Notes under the pieces: model-generated
Seen by the model: the letters and a program-made list of their open reading frames with translations, nothing else
What the model was told of the DNA's origin: nothing
Databases searched by the model: none
Source: a virus
IMG/VR virus record: IMGVR_UViG_3300031857_000313
Span: 1 to 49,075 of that record
DNA: 49,075 nucleotides
Strand: one strand, 5' to 3'
Made by a program: the position numbers and the translations under genes
In this document: one piece after another, positions 25,886 to 32,290 of the stretch
Layout of the letters: every line of letters begins with the position of its first letter
Numbering within the stretch: the first letter of the stretch is position 1

Positions 25886-26109
25886 AGGTTTTCTCGATAT
25901 TCACCAAGAGCGCGAGCTACGTTGGTGTTCAGCGAGTTAACGAACTTGATGCACATATCACGCTCGGTTTTAACGATAGCAGGCACAGCCGCCATGATGA
26001 AGCCGTCAGCCAGCTTTTGAAGGTCTTCTTCAAGGAAGTCGTAGTTCTCCTCAAGGTAGATCTTGCGGAAGGCTTCTTTGATTTCGTCTAGGTTTAGGTA
26101 GGGGTTCAT
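25882..26109 (-). CDS. Small unknown phage protein
   Basis: 75 residues, mostly helical (LDEIKEAFRKIYLEENYDFL, then a hydrophobic ADGFIMAAVPAIVKTERDM). No known domain. It is translationally coupled on both sides by ATGA overlaps, following the nuclease gene. Confidence 0.65.
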   Translation of the reverse strand: MNPYLNLDEIKEAFRKIYLEENYDFLEEDLQKLADGFIMAAVPAIVKTERDMCIKFVNSLNTNVARALGEYRENL

Positions 26110-26867
26110 GTGTGTTTATTTTTAGCTTGCCAGTATTTGAGGAGGTGATAGAACATCTCCTCCCCGCGTTCGAGGTCTTCTTGAGACCATTCTTTGATGA
26201 CCACGAGACCGGGCTCCGTGACCGACACAAAGACATTTGCGCATCTCGCGTATGGAAGATCTAACCCCAAGCGATAGGCGGCTAATTGCATAAGGTGCTC
26301 GTCATACACGTCTACCTTCTCTGGGTCTGTGAACTCCTTTGTTTTAAAGTCAATCACAATCCCATCGCCGTCTTCGGTGTGTAGGTCTAGCTTTCCACCA
26401 AAGCCCAGATCATTGGCAAAGGACTTCTCAGCAACCCATGTAGGTTCACCAAAGTGCTTCTTAACCTCTTCACCCACGCCAAGCTGATAATCAGCCATAT
26501 TGGCGATCATTACGCCCTCGTACCAACTCTCCAAAGCTGTGTGAACCTCTGTGCCCCTTTGAGCGGCGGCACGAGCGTGTTCTCTTGAGTCTTTGATGAC
26601 TCGTTGGACGTACAGCTCTTCAGCCTCGTCTGGCGCCCTTGGAAGGGTCATGGCGGCGAGCATCATTTGATTGAGCTTCCACGCCTCGAGGCCGGGCTTT
26701 GCGGCACACCCAATGATCGTCGTAACCGACGGCACAAGGTTTAGCTTGCGCGCATCAGCCAGTGTAGTGTTACGTGGTTGTCCGTTCTTGGCTTCCACGG
26801 TGTATTTTGGTTGCCCATCTCGGGTGTACCAATGTGAGCTTTCGCTCGCTCTTACGGTAATGCTCAT
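26106..26867 (-). CDS. PD-(D/E)XK (Cas4/RecB-like) nuclease
   Basis: 253 residues starting MSITVRASE at 26867, chosen because this ATG overlaps the preceding stop (ATGA) and has GAGG upstream; a start at 26897 is in frame but lies inside the upstream gene. Motifs in order: RGTEVH (His109), AEKSF (Glu148), GGKLD (Asp161), IDFKTK (Asp173, Lys175) and QLAAY (Gln194, Tyr198). These are the GxxxH, E, GxxD, DxK and QxxxY motifs of RecB-type exonucleases. It likely processes DNA ends in replication or recombination with the SSB-like protein in the same operon. Confidence 0.85.
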   Translation of the reverse strand: MSITVRASESSHWYTRDGQPKYTVEAKNGQPRNTTLADARKLNLVPSVTTIIGCAAKPGLEAWKLNQMMLAAMTLPRAPDEAEELYVQRVIKDSREHARAAAQRGTEVHTALESWYEGVMIANMADYQLGVGEEVKKHFGEPTWVAEKSFANDLGFGGKLDLHTEDGDGIVIDFKTKEFTDPEKVDVYDEHLMQLAAYRLGLDLPYARCANVFVSVTEPGLVVIKEWSQEDLERGEEMFYHLLKYWQAKNKHT

Positions 26868-27058
26868 TTGACAGACCTCAGTTTGTTTGGAAAGCATTCT
26901 TCAAGGGTAAGTTGATATTCTTTTTCCAAACCGTGTAGCCAGTCTTGAAGCAGGTCAGCACGAAGCATCATGTCGTGCTTACGCCACTCTTCTAAGTTTC
27001 CAATCTCACCTGATCCTTCAGACCAGTTTGCTTTTAACGTGGGTTTTGCAGTGCTCAT
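26864..27058 (-). CDS. Small unknown protein
   Basis: 64 residues starting MSTAKPTLKANWSEG at 27058; this ATG overlaps the upstream stop (ATGA) with AAAGGAAA before it. The helical part (EEWRKHDMMLRADLLQDWLH then EKEYQLTLEECFPNK) has no known motif. It sits between the wHTH-like gene and the nuclease. Confidence 0.65.
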   Translation of the reverse strand: MSTAKPTLKANWSEGSGEIGNLEEWRKHDMMLRADLLQDWLHGLEKEYQLTLEECFPNKLRSVK

Positions 27059-27411
27059 TTTGTTTCCTTTAATTTCCACTTTACTTTTGGTGATCCATTA
27101 GATGATTTGGCTATGCCATAACCGCAAGAGACAACAAGCTGTTCTCGCTTTGCGGTTCGGATAATATGCCCCCAAGCCCTACTATCTGGCGGAGGCTCAA
27201 GACCGTATAACTCAGCGTAAGCTCGTGCTTCTTCAACTAAGAATCCATATGGGTTTGACTGAGCAAACTGCATCAAGAAGTTATGTGCCCTTGTTGACCA
27301 GTCGCCCAGTTCCCTATCGGCTCGATCTGACGAGAGCCTAGCCATTTCATGACCCTTGCTCTCATAAAAACCGAACATGTCAGCCGTTGAGTTGTCTGTA
27401 GGGTATTTCAT
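27055..27411 (-). CDS. Replication-region protein with winged-helix-like C-terminus
   Basis: 118 residues. After a variable N-terminus, WSTRAHNFLMQFAQSNPYGF, EEARAYAELYGLEPPPDSRA, then WGHIIRTAKREQLVVSC and a basic beta end. The order helix, 'xxPPDxRAWGxIxRxAxxxGxI' is one I know from small phage proteins near replication genes, where the tail resembles a winged helix. DNA binding is plausible. It is encoded 2 bp after the SSB-like gene. Confidence 0.65.
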   Translation of the reverse strand: MKYPTDNSTADMFGFYESKGHEMARLSSDRADRELGDWSTRAHNFLMQFAQSNPYGFLVEEARAYAELYGLEPPPDSRAWGHIIRTAKREQLVVSCGYGIAKSSNGSPKVKWKLKETK

Positions 27412-27413
27412 GA

Positions 27414-28070
27414 TCAGAAGGGCAAATCGTCTTCCATGTCGTCAAAGCCGCTAGAAGGGGCTTTATCGGGCTTTGGAGCGGTTTTTCTGCCTTGGACAGC
27501 CTGCCACTCAGGTGAGTCCTCAATCATCGCCTTAAGGCCCTTTCCGAAGGTTTCAAACAACTCAAGATCAGGTTCTGCGATACGGAACACTTGGTTGGGG
27601 TTGATGGCCGGCGGAAGTCCAGCTTGTTTGATGACCGAAGGAACAGGAGCTACGCCCTTGACATTGGAGTACATCTTGCCGTTTTTGCCGGGTCTTGGGA
27701 TCACCGTCAACATGCACCAAGCTCCGAGGATGCTCTGGATGTCAAAGCGTCTCATCTCCGTGTCTGTGAATGGCTTGTTACGCCAATTCTGTAAGTCGAT
27801 CCGCAAGTTAGCCTTTTCTGACCAACTCAGCGTGTAGTTCTTGAAGATCGCTAATGGGTCACCGCGCTCAGTGACGAGCTCGTTCCCTTCGTCGTCTTTG
27901 CCGTGGAGTTCCCAACCAAGCATGATCTTGCGTTGATGCTTCTCTTGACCTTCGTACTCAGAACGCTGGGTTCCTAAGTCGATGATGCGATAGCAACGTG
28001 CAAGATGAAGACCTGCTGGCACGGGTTTAAAGTCGCCTGCTGGCGCTGTGTTTTCTACAAAAAAGCTCAT
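27414..28070 (-). CDS. Phage ssDNA-binding-like protein
   Basis: 218 residues. An OB-fold-like N-terminal half (GLHLARCYRIIDLGTQRSEY, IMLGWELHGKD, a beta-rich core near AIFKNYTLSW) leads to VIPRPGKNGKMYSNVKGVAP and a disordered Lys/Pro-rich linker. It ends with the acidic tip DDMEDDLPF, typical of SSBs that recruit partners through that tail. It probably coats ssDNA in replication and recombination with the downstream nuclease. Family membership is from the fold pattern and the tail; no crystal-family signature can be proven by eye. Confidence 0.75.
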   Translation of the reverse strand: MSFFVENTAPAGDFKPVPAGLHLARCYRIIDLGTQRSEYEGQEKHQRKIMLGWELHGKDDEGNELVTERGDPLAIFKNYTLSWSEKANLRIDLQNWRNKPFTDTEMRRFDIQSILGAWCMLTVIPRPGKNGKMYSNVKGVAPVPSVIKQAGLPPAINPNQVFRIAEPDLELFETFGKGLKAMIEDSPEWQAVQGRKTAPKPDKAPSSGFDDMEDDLPF

Positions 28071-28231
28071 GATTTTTCCTTAAAAATGTCGTTAAATTGG
28101 CTAGTAAACTGATTGATAAACTGGTTTAGTTTTGGGTCTGTTTTGGTTGCTTCCTCAAGTAAATATTTTTCGTATTCCTGCTGTAACACAGGGTCTTTTT
28201 TCCATTCCTCGTACTCTTTGTGTGTTGCCAT
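28067..28231 (-). CDS. Short acidic helical protein (54 aa)
   Basis: MATHKEYEEWKKDPVLQQEY then a Glu-rich helix and LNQFINQFTSQFNDIFKEKS. Its stop overlaps the SSB-like start (ATGA) and GAGGATCACC precedes its ATG. The N-terminal 'EEWKKDP' is common in tiny phage proteins. Function unknown; coupling suggests expression with the SSB-like gene. Confidence 0.7.
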   Translation of the reverse strand: MATHKEYEEWKKDPVLQQEYEKYLLEEATKTDPKLNQFINQFTSQFNDIFKEKS

Positions 28232-28239
28232 GGTGATCC

Positions 28240-28449
28240 TCACTTATCTGATCCAAAAAAGAATGCCATTCCGATTTCGTCAGGGATCCTAGCCCCGCCG
28301 CTGTATATGTGGTTGATGTCCACGTTTTCGTTCATGCCATCAGCGATGCCCATGAAGTAGTGAAGGTTCTCTGTGTGCCAATCAAGCACCATGAGAATGC
28401 CGATGCGACCTTTGCTGGTGTCAAACCATAGGACGTCTTGTAAGTTCAT
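28240..28449 (-). CDS. Small unknown protein
   Basis: 69 residues. Beta-rich core GRIGILMVLDWHTENLHYFM then NHIYSGGARIPDEIGMAFFF. No recognised family. Its ATG overlaps the upstream stop (ATGA). Confidence 0.6.
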   Translation of the reverse strand: MNLQDVLWFDTSKGRIGILMVLDWHTENLHYFMGIADGMNENVDINHIYSGGARIPDEIGMAFFFGSDK

Positions 28450-28640
28450 TCTTCGTCCTCTGGATATTCTTCTGGGTCTTCGCGATCTTCGTCTGTTTCA
28501 ATCGCCGTGTTTTGAGCCTCTTGCTCACGTACAGCTTTGTTGCGCTCTTCGAGCTCTTTCCACTCTTGGGGCGTACGCTTAGGGTTGATAAAGCCTTCAG
28601 GGCTTTCGGCTTCAAGTTCAGCCATAGTTTTGTGAGTCAT
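28446..28640 (-). CDS. Small Glu-rich protein
   Basis: 64 residues from ATG 28640 (MTHKTMAELEAESPEGF), the start that overlaps the membrane-peptide stop by one base (TAATG). The C-terminal half is strongly acidic (TDEDREDPEEYPEDEE). No known domain; the acidity could mimic DNA or simply be disordered. Confidence 0.6.
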   Translation of the reverse strand: MTHKTMAELEAESPEGFINPKRTPQEWKELEERNKAVREQEAQNTAIETDEDREDPEEYPEDEE

Positions 28641-28738
28641 TAGGGTCTCCAAATAAAAACGTCAAGGGCTAAGATCACTGCACCGATGGCAAACAGGATC
28701 ACGTTGATGCGCATGGTGCGGAATTCTTTGTCGTTCAT
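28640..28738 (-). CDS. 32-residue single-pass membrane peptide
   Basis: Encodes MNDKEFRTMRINVILFAIGA followed by VILALDVFIWRP: a charged N-terminus and one TM helix. It starts 1 bp after the upstream stop and its stop overlaps the next start, so it is well embedded in the operon. Function unknown. Confidence 0.6.
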   Translation of the reverse strand: MNDKEFRTMRINVILFAIGAVILALDVFIWRP

Positions 28739-28739
28739 G

Positions 28740-28958
28740 TCAAACCTCCCACACAACTAATGCGGTGTACAGGGCAACAAGAAACAAAGCGTAGGCAACC
28801 CAAGTTGCAATTCGGCGCTGAGAGAACTCAGGCTCAATGTTGAGTAAAGCCATTTGCAGAAGCTCTGCGTCATGACTCATGTCGTTGCGTTTGGGAGGGG
28901 TGTAGCGACACCCAATCTGAAGACCAGACTTGGTCGTGTAGGGAAGTTGTTTATCCAT
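28740..28958 (-). CDS. Small membrane protein, first gene of leftward operon
   Basis: 72 residues from ATG 28958, chosen for its strong AAGGAG 7 bp upstream. A basic soluble N-terminus (MDKQLPYTTKSGLQIGCRYT) and a C-terminal TM helix (IATWVAYALFLVALYTALVV). It is the first gene after the leftward promoter at 28994-29021 and is preceded by a small stem-loop leader. Confidence 0.65.
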   Translation of the reverse strand: MDKQLPYTTKSGLQIGCRYTPPKRNDMSHDAELLQMALLNIEPEFSQRRIATWVAYALFLVALYTALVVWEV

Positions 28959-28973
28959 TGATTTCTCCTTAAC

Positions 28974-28986
28974 CGCCGTATCGGCG
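28974..28986 (-). promoter_or_regulatory. 5' stem-loop at predicted leftward transcript start
   Basis: On the minus strand CGCC-GATAC-GGCG forms a 4-bp stem with a 5-nt loop immediately downstream of the -10 (predicted start about 28987), followed by GTTAAGGAG. The arrangement matches the leaders at 33772, 34229 and 34954. Confidence 0.55.
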
Positions 28987-28993
28987 TACGCGA

Positions 28994-29021
28994 ATCTTAA
29001 CACGGTGTTAAAAGCAGTCAA
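28994..29021 (-). promoter_or_regulatory. Leftward early promoter
   Basis: On the minus strand: -35 TTGACT (29021-29016), 16-bp spacer and -10 TAAGAT (28999-28994) preceded by an extended TGT. The spacer contains TTTTAACACCGTGT. This resembles the rightward promoters near 33.75, 34.2 and 34.93 kb. It would drive the SSB/nuclease operon. Confidence 0.75.
28997..29011. promoter_or_regulatory. Palindromic operator candidate
   Basis: TTAACACGGTGTTAA is a perfect 15-bp palindrome (single central base) lying across the spacer and -10 of the leftward promoter. It is the best operator candidate for the Cro/YdaS-like protein encoded 85 bp away. Confidence 0.6.
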
Positions 29022-29043
29022 CACAATCCCGACTAAATTGTGT
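29021..29043. repeat. Inverted repeat in divergent control region
   Basis: ACACAAT (29021-29027) and ATTGTGT (29037-29043) form a perfect 7-bp inverted repeat with a 9-bp spacer, between the leftward -35 and the rightward promoter. It may be a second operator. Confidence 0.55.
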
Positions 29044-29055
29044 GGTTTCTTTTAA

Positions 29056-29074
29056 TTTAAAGTTAATGTATACT
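29056..29074 (+). promoter_or_regulatory. Rightward promoter candidate
   Basis: TTTAAAGTTAATGTATACT: a good -10 TATACT at 29069-29074, with TTTAA starting 13 bp upstream as in the other promoters of this phage. The -35 (TTTCTT around 29046) is weak, so activation or low basal use is possible. It lies 22 bp before the Cro/YdaS-like gene. Confidence 0.55.
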
Positions 29075-29095
29075 TGTCGCCAAGGAAGAACAAAA

Positions 29096-29299
29096 ATGAA
29101 ATTGCGTGAGTATTTTGAGACGGAACCGCTAGGCGCCAGAGGAGAGATGGCGGCGCATCTTGGCATCAGTTTGACATGGATGTCACTGTTGATCCACGAG
29201 CGCAGAACTGCTTCTGCCGCGTTAGCTGTTAAGATTGAAAAAGCAACACAAGGACTGGTCACAAGAAAAGACTTGCGTCCAGATTTGTTTTTCGTGTAA
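29096..29299 (+). CDS. Cro/YdaS-like HTH regulator
   Basis: 67 residues from ATG 29096 with CAAGGAAG upstream. MKLREYFETEPLGARGEMAA then HLGISLTWMSLLIHERRTAS and ALAVKIEKATQGLVTRKDLR follows the YdaS/Cro-like layout: an HTH covering about residues 16-45, and the 'xxRxDLxPDxF' end. It likely binds the palindromes in the adjacent divergent region and controls early promoters. No CI partner is visible, so it may act as a Cro-like timing regulator rather than in lysogeny. Confidence 0.8.
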   Translation: MKLREYFETEPLGARGEMAAHLGISLTWMSLLIHERRTASAALAVKIEKATQGLVTRKDLRPDLFFV

Positions 29300-29316
29300 A
29301 GTTTGAGGCACGGCTA

Positions 29317-29338
29317 GGTAGGGCTTGATCACCCTGCC
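29317..29338 (+). promoter_or_regulatory. Stem-loop before replication gene
   Basis: GGTAGGG (29317-29323) pairs with CCCTGCC (29332-29338), one G-T pair, around an 8-nt loop. It lies between the regulator and the replication gene. No U-tract follows, so it is an mRNA structure rather than a proper terminator. Confidence 0.4.
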
Positions 29339-29398
29339 GAAAAGCGTTCCATCCCCGCCTGCCGCTGTTTCTTTTTGGGATGTGTTATTGGGATCGGT

Positions 29399-30145
29399 AT
29401 GCACTACTTTCAATTCAATATTGGCGACTATAGAGCCGCCACTGCGCATCTTTCAAACGAAGAGGATCTTGCTTATCGCAGGCTTCTCGACATGTACTAC
29501 GACACCGAACAAAAGATCCCATTGGATACCCAGTGGGTTGCCAGACGGTTGCGAGTCGATACCAAGACGGTTGACGCTGTACTTGCGGACATGTTTGTCA
29601 AACAAGAGGATGGATGGTTTCATGCTCGTTGCCAAGTTGTGATTGAGCACTATCACGCCATGGCAGAGAAAAACAGGACTAATGGAAAATTAGGTGGTCG
29701 TAGAAAGAACCCAGTGGGTAACCCAGTGGGATCCGACTCGGAACCCAGCGCTAAGGCAACTAATAACCAAGAACTAATAACCAATAACGAATCTAAAGAA
29801 GCTAAAGCTTCTCCTGACATCGGCAAGCCGAAGTCAGTGCCCCCTGCACCAATTCAGGAAATAGTTGAGATGTATAACAACATCCTTCCTGAACTGCCAC
29901 AGACTATCGTTGTCAACGATTCTCGTAAAAGAGCTATAGCCGCCAGATGGCGTGAGGTTGTCACTGCTGACAAACTTGACAGACAAGGTGGCTTGGACTT
30001 TTTCAAGTGGTACTTTGAGATGGTCAAGACCTCGAAGTTCCTGACAGGCAAATCTAAGGACTGGAAGGCTGACATGGACTTCCTGTTCAACCCAAGCAAG
30101 TTTCCCCGAATCATCGAAGGCACATACCACAAGGATCAAAAATGA
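29399..30145 (+). CDS. DUF1376-containing replication protein
   Basis: 248 residues from ATG 29399 (MHYFQFNIGDYRAATAHLSN), the start that opens the DUF1376 domain; a GTG/ATG further upstream would add a non-conserved leader. DUF1376 (residues 1-85, with LAYRRLLDMYYDTEQKIPLD) is joined by a polar linker to a C-terminal domain (ILPELPQTIVVNDSRKRAIA, then FFKWYFEMVKTSKFLTGKSK). DUF1376 plus such a tail is typical of phage replication initiators or organisers. With no polymerase or helicase in the window, this protein probably recruits host replication enzymes. Confidence 0.8.
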   Translation: MHYFQFNIGDYRAATAHLSNEEDLAYRRLLDMYYDTEQKIPLDTQWVARRLRVDTKTVDAVLADMFVKQEDGWFHARCQVVIEHYHAMAEKNRTNGKLGGRRKNPVGNPVGSDSEPSAKATNNQELITNNESKEAKASPDIGKPKSVPPAPIQEIVEMYNNILPELPQTIVVNDSRKRAIAARWREVVTADKLDRQGGLDFFKWYFEMVKTSKFLTGKSKDWKADMDFLFNPSKFPRIIEGTYHKDQK

Positions 30146-30564
30146 GTTACGCATCAGCCAAACAGCGCTACGCTGAAAAAACAACAGATACATTTGATGG
30201 CCCTGAAAGCCATGACTGCTTTGCCAATGGTTGCCCCATGGCTGGTGGTATCTCCACTGGTGGCAAATGGGTCTGTGCCTACCACCATCAGGCTACTTCG
30301 GACATGTGGCCTCGTGTGACAGAAGCTCTGCGTGATGCTGAGAGCATCCGTGTTGCGATCAACGAAGTCATGAAGATCGACATGATCTCTTGGGGCGCCA
30401 TGGTCAACGGCTATCCACCCAAGTGGCAAGAGTTTGCCGCTCTGTTTGACGACCAGCCAGAGCTTCAGCCGACTGAACACGAGAAGATCCGCAAAACAAA
30501 GTACGAATACCGCCTGCGCAACGAGCTGGCTATTCGTGCAGGCTTAGCAAAGAGAAAGGTATGA
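30142..30564 (+). CDS. Small zinc-binding replication-region protein
   Basis: 140 residues. HDCFANGCPMAGGISTGGKW followed by VCAYHHQATSDMWP gives Cys26, Cys31, Cys45 and His48/49, a likely zinc site of the 'CxxxGCPxxGxxxxxxxWxCxxH' type seen in phage proteins beside DUF1376 genes. The rest is helical. The start overlaps the replication gene (ATGA). It may be an accessory of replication initiation; that is inference. Confidence 0.75.
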   Translation: MSYASAKQRYAEKTTDTFDGPESHDCFANGCPMAGGISTGGKWVCAYHHQATSDMWPRVTEALRDAESIRVAINEVMKIDMISWGAMVNGYPPKWQEFAALFDDQPELQPTEHEKIRKTKYEYRLRNELAIRAGLAKRKV

Positions 30565-30779
30565 CAAAGCATGAAGCCCAAAAAATCCTCGACCAAATCC
30601 GCGAGGGGTATGGTCATGCCTACACCGAGGCTTGCGCCATCGAATGTCTGTATCTCACAGGAGACCTTGGAGCACATGAAGCAATGCGAAGCTCGGGAAT
30701 GGATGAGCAGGTACGAGAAGAAGGCTATCGAGAAAGGCTCCGCTGGCGCGCAATTATGGTGGCAAGGAGTAAAGAATGA
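30561..30779 (+). CDS. Small unknown protein (LTGDL motif)
   Basis: 72 residues with ATGA overlaps at both ends. The first half (EAQKILDQIREGYGHAYTEA, then CLYLTGDLGAHEA) is a known pattern of tiny phage proteins ending about 'LTGDL'. The second half is Arg/Glu-rich and lies over the overlapping gene at 30676, so it may be an extension created by the overlap. Confidence 0.6.
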   Translation: MTKHEAQKILDQIREGYGHAYTEACAIECLYLTGDLGAHEAMRSSGMDEQVREEGYRERLRWRAIMVARSKE

Positions 30780-30897
30780 CATCGCAAAACGAAGAGGCAA
30801 ACCAGCTTGTGACGACCTTGTCCAAAGAATGCAAAATGAACGCAACTTGCGTAGAGCTGGACTTCCCCCCAGCAGAGCTGTTTCCCAACAGAGCTAA
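30676..30897 (+). CDS. Overlapping small basic protein in another frame (DUF7696-like)
   Basis: From ATG 30676: MKQCEAREWMSRYEKKAIEK, then AQLWWQGVKNDIAKRRGKPA and DDLVQRMQNERN. The 'CEAREW...WWxxVKxDIxxRRG' pattern looks like a real small phage protein family. Yet it overlaps the LTGDL gene by 104 bp and the RusA-like gene by up to 122 bp in other frames. AGGAG lies 11 bp upstream. Either true overprinting, or one of the frames is decaying. Confidence 0.45.
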   Translation: MKQCEAREWMSRYEKKAIEKGSAGAQLWWQGVKNDIAKRRGKPACDDLVQRMQNERNLRRAGLPPSRAVSQQS

Positions 30898-31204
30898 GGG
30901 TGTTCATTGGGGACGATTACATAAACTGCGCGCAGACTATCGAGAGAACAGTGCGTGGTTAGCAAAACACCAACTGAAGGGATGGAAACATGCCGGCAAA
31001 GAGTTGATGTTGACGTTGACGTTTGAAATGCCAGACAAGCGTAAGCGTGATGCAGATAACTGCCTAGCCGCGGCCAAGGGAGCTTTAGACGGATTGGCTG
31101 ACGCGATGAATGTAAATGACCAGCTTTTTCAACCAATCTTGATTTACCGCGTAGCCGGACAAAAGCCCGGCAAAATTTCAATCAAAATCGAGGAACAAAC
31201 ATGA
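30776..31204 (+). CDS. RusA-like Holliday junction resolvase
   Basis: 142 residues from ATG 30776, which has a strong AAGGAG 6 bp upstream and an ATGA overlap. The in-frame ATG at 30835 (MNATCVELDFPPAELFPNRA) better matches the usual RusA start, so it is a serious alternative. RusA motifs: PPAELFPNRAKGVHWG near the start, the metal-binding DADN (Asp92 and Asp94), then KGALDGLADAMNVNDQ (Asp115). It would resolve branched DNA before packaging. The neighbouring recombination genes support this. Confidence 0.85.
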   Translation: MTSQNEEANQLVTTLSKECKMNATCVELDFPPAELFPNRAKGVHWGRLHKLRADYRENSAWLAKHQLKGWKHAGKELMLTLTFEMPDKRKRDADNCLAAAKGALDGLADAMNVNDQLFQPILIYRVAGQKPGKISIKIEEQT

Positions 31205-31554
31205 GCGGAAAACTTATTGACCCTAACGACGCAGTGGACTTTATGATTGCCCACTCCGCCAAATATGCCGAGGCCGAGGCCAACAAGGTGTTTATGGAGG
31301 AGCTAAGGAAGACAATCAAGGCCGAGGAAATGAAAAACGCTGAGATTTATGGAAATGGCGAGTACAAGACCGCCGCCATGCAGGAACGCGAAGCCTACGC
31401 CTCCCCACGCTACAAAGAGCACTTAGAAGCCCTTAGACAAGCCGTACAGGAGCGCGAACGCCTCAGATGGCTCCTGATAGCCTGTCAGGAAAGAATCGCT
31501 GTATGGCGCTCTATGGAGGCTTCTAACCGCCACGTAGAGAAGGCCACCCTGTGA
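31201..31554 (+). CDS. Coiled-coil small phage protein
   Basis: 117 residues, Ala/Glu-rich helices: DAVDFMIAHSAKYAEAEANK, then KTAAMQEREAYASPRYKEHL and an Arg-rich coiled coil. The 'KTxxxQExxAYASxxYKxxL' element is common in phage small proteins next to RusA genes. Starts and ends in overlaps (ATGA, GTGA). Function unknown. Confidence 0.7.
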   Translation: MSGKLIDPNDAVDFMIAHSAKYAEAEANKVFMEELRKTIKAEEMKNAEIYGNGEYKTAAMQEREAYASPRYKEHLEALRQAVQERERLRWLLIACQERIAVWRSMEASNRHVEKATL

Positions 31555-31823
31555 ACAACTCCCTCACCGCCAAGGAAAAAGCCTATGTCGGGTTGGTCAA
31601 GGAGCTCCCCTGTTCTGTGTGCGACCAAGAGGGGCCCAGCGACGCCCATCACGTCAAACAGCACAGGCAGTACACCGTGGTGGCTCTGTGCAAGTCCTGC
31701 CACCAAGGAAGCAAGATGGGCTGGCACGGCGAGCGCAGGGCGTGGGCCATAGCCAAGATGGAGGAGATCGACGCCCTAAACGTGACGATTCAGAGGGTGA
31801 TGGAGCTGTTGATCAAGAGGTAG
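31551..31823 (+). CDS. HNH-like zinc protein / putative endonuclease
   Basis: 90 residues from GTG 31551. LPCSVCDQEGPSDAHHVKQH then VVALCKSCHQGSKMGWHG gives Cys21, Cys24, His33/34, Cys47, Cys50, His51 and His59. This is the layout of small HNH-type or recombination nucleases with a zinc ribbon found in phage nin-like regions. A C-terminal helix follows. It may nick DNA in recombination or packaging. The start overlaps the upstream stop (GTGA). Confidence 0.75.
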   Translation: MNNSLTAKEKAYVGLVKELPCSVCDQEGPSDAHHVKQHRQYTVVALCKSCHQGSKMGWHGERRAWAIAKMEEIDALNVTIQRVMELLIKR

Positions 31824-31849
31824 GGTTTGTTTCTTTTTTGTTCTTTTTT

Positions 31850-31893
31850 TTGACATAAAACTAGCCTACGATTTCATGGCAACAATAGGTTGC
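31850..31893 (+). promoter_or_regulatory. Putative promoter and 5' stem-loop
   Basis: TTGACA at 31850-31855 and a possible -10 TACGAT at 31867-31872 (spacing only 11). The stem-loop GCAAC-AATAG-GTTGC at 31879-31893 starts 7 bp after that -10, as in the other leaders of this phage. The T-rich stretch at 31826-31850 also may terminate the upstream transcript. The promoter call is weak; the stem-loop is clear. Confidence 0.45.
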
Positions 31894-31909
31894 GCTAACG
31901 GGGTAAATC

Positions 31910-32125
31910 ATGAAATTTGAAATAGAGTTTGGTTGGATTGGAAATGAGAAGGTTACGATCGAGTCATGGGATTTCGAAAAAATTACCGAGATACATAATT
32001 TCATCCAATTCATGGAAGAAAACGGCTGGGCGGTTGACTATGAAGCAGTTGAGCCTGATGATGAAGATGATACGGAAGAAGAAGAAGTGATACCTGCGGG
32101 GTTGGTTTCAGACAACACTCTGTAA
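31910..32125 (+). CDS. Small acidic protein
   Basis: 71 residues. MKFEIEFGWIGNEKVTIESW then FIQFMEENGWAVDYEAVEPD and a run of acidic residues. It sits alone between two stem-loops with no close upstream gene. Negative charge and small size would fit a DNA-mimic or inhibitor, but nothing specific is visible. Confidence 0.6.
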   Translation: MKFEIEFGWIGNEKVTIESWDFEKITEIHNFIQFMEENGWAVDYEAVEPDDEDDTEEEEVIPAGLVSDNTL

Positions 32126-32141
32126 CTTATAAGCTACAAAA

Positions 32142-32170
32142 GGGGCTTACTTCGCTAAGAGGTAAAGCCC
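32142..32170 (-). terminator. Terminator of the minus-strand island
   Basis: On the minus strand GGGGCTTTAC ... GTAAGCCCC (32170-32142) forms a stem with one bulged base, followed by TTTTG. It overlaps the last codons and stop of the membrane peptide at 32147 and would end the island transcript. Confidence 0.65.
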
Positions 32171-32290
32171 CACATTTGAAAAAGCATATCCGATATATAC
32201 CATTGCCATATACGGGTTCCCTTTGAAGAGTTGTTCCCCCGCAATGTAGGCGTAGATAAGCCCAGTGATGATGATTAAAGGCCCACTCAT
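32147..32290 (-). CDS. 47-residue membrane protein
   Basis: MSGPLIIITGLIYAYIAGEQ then NPYMAMVYIGYAFSNVGLYL: two hydrophobic stretches, likely two TM helices. ATG at 32290 overlaps the upstream stop (TGATG). I recall similar tiny membrane proteins from phages, of unknown role. It is followed by the terminator. Confidence 0.7.
   Translation of the reverse strand: MSGPLIIITGLIYAYIAGEQLFKGNPYMAMVYIGYAFSNVGLYLLAK

Noticed and set aside
31850-31878. Consensus TTGACA as a full sigma-70 promoter
   Set aside because: At 16-17 bp spacing the -10 would be TTTCAT/TTCATG, which is poor; the better -10 (TACGAT) is too near. Kept only as a weak candidate.
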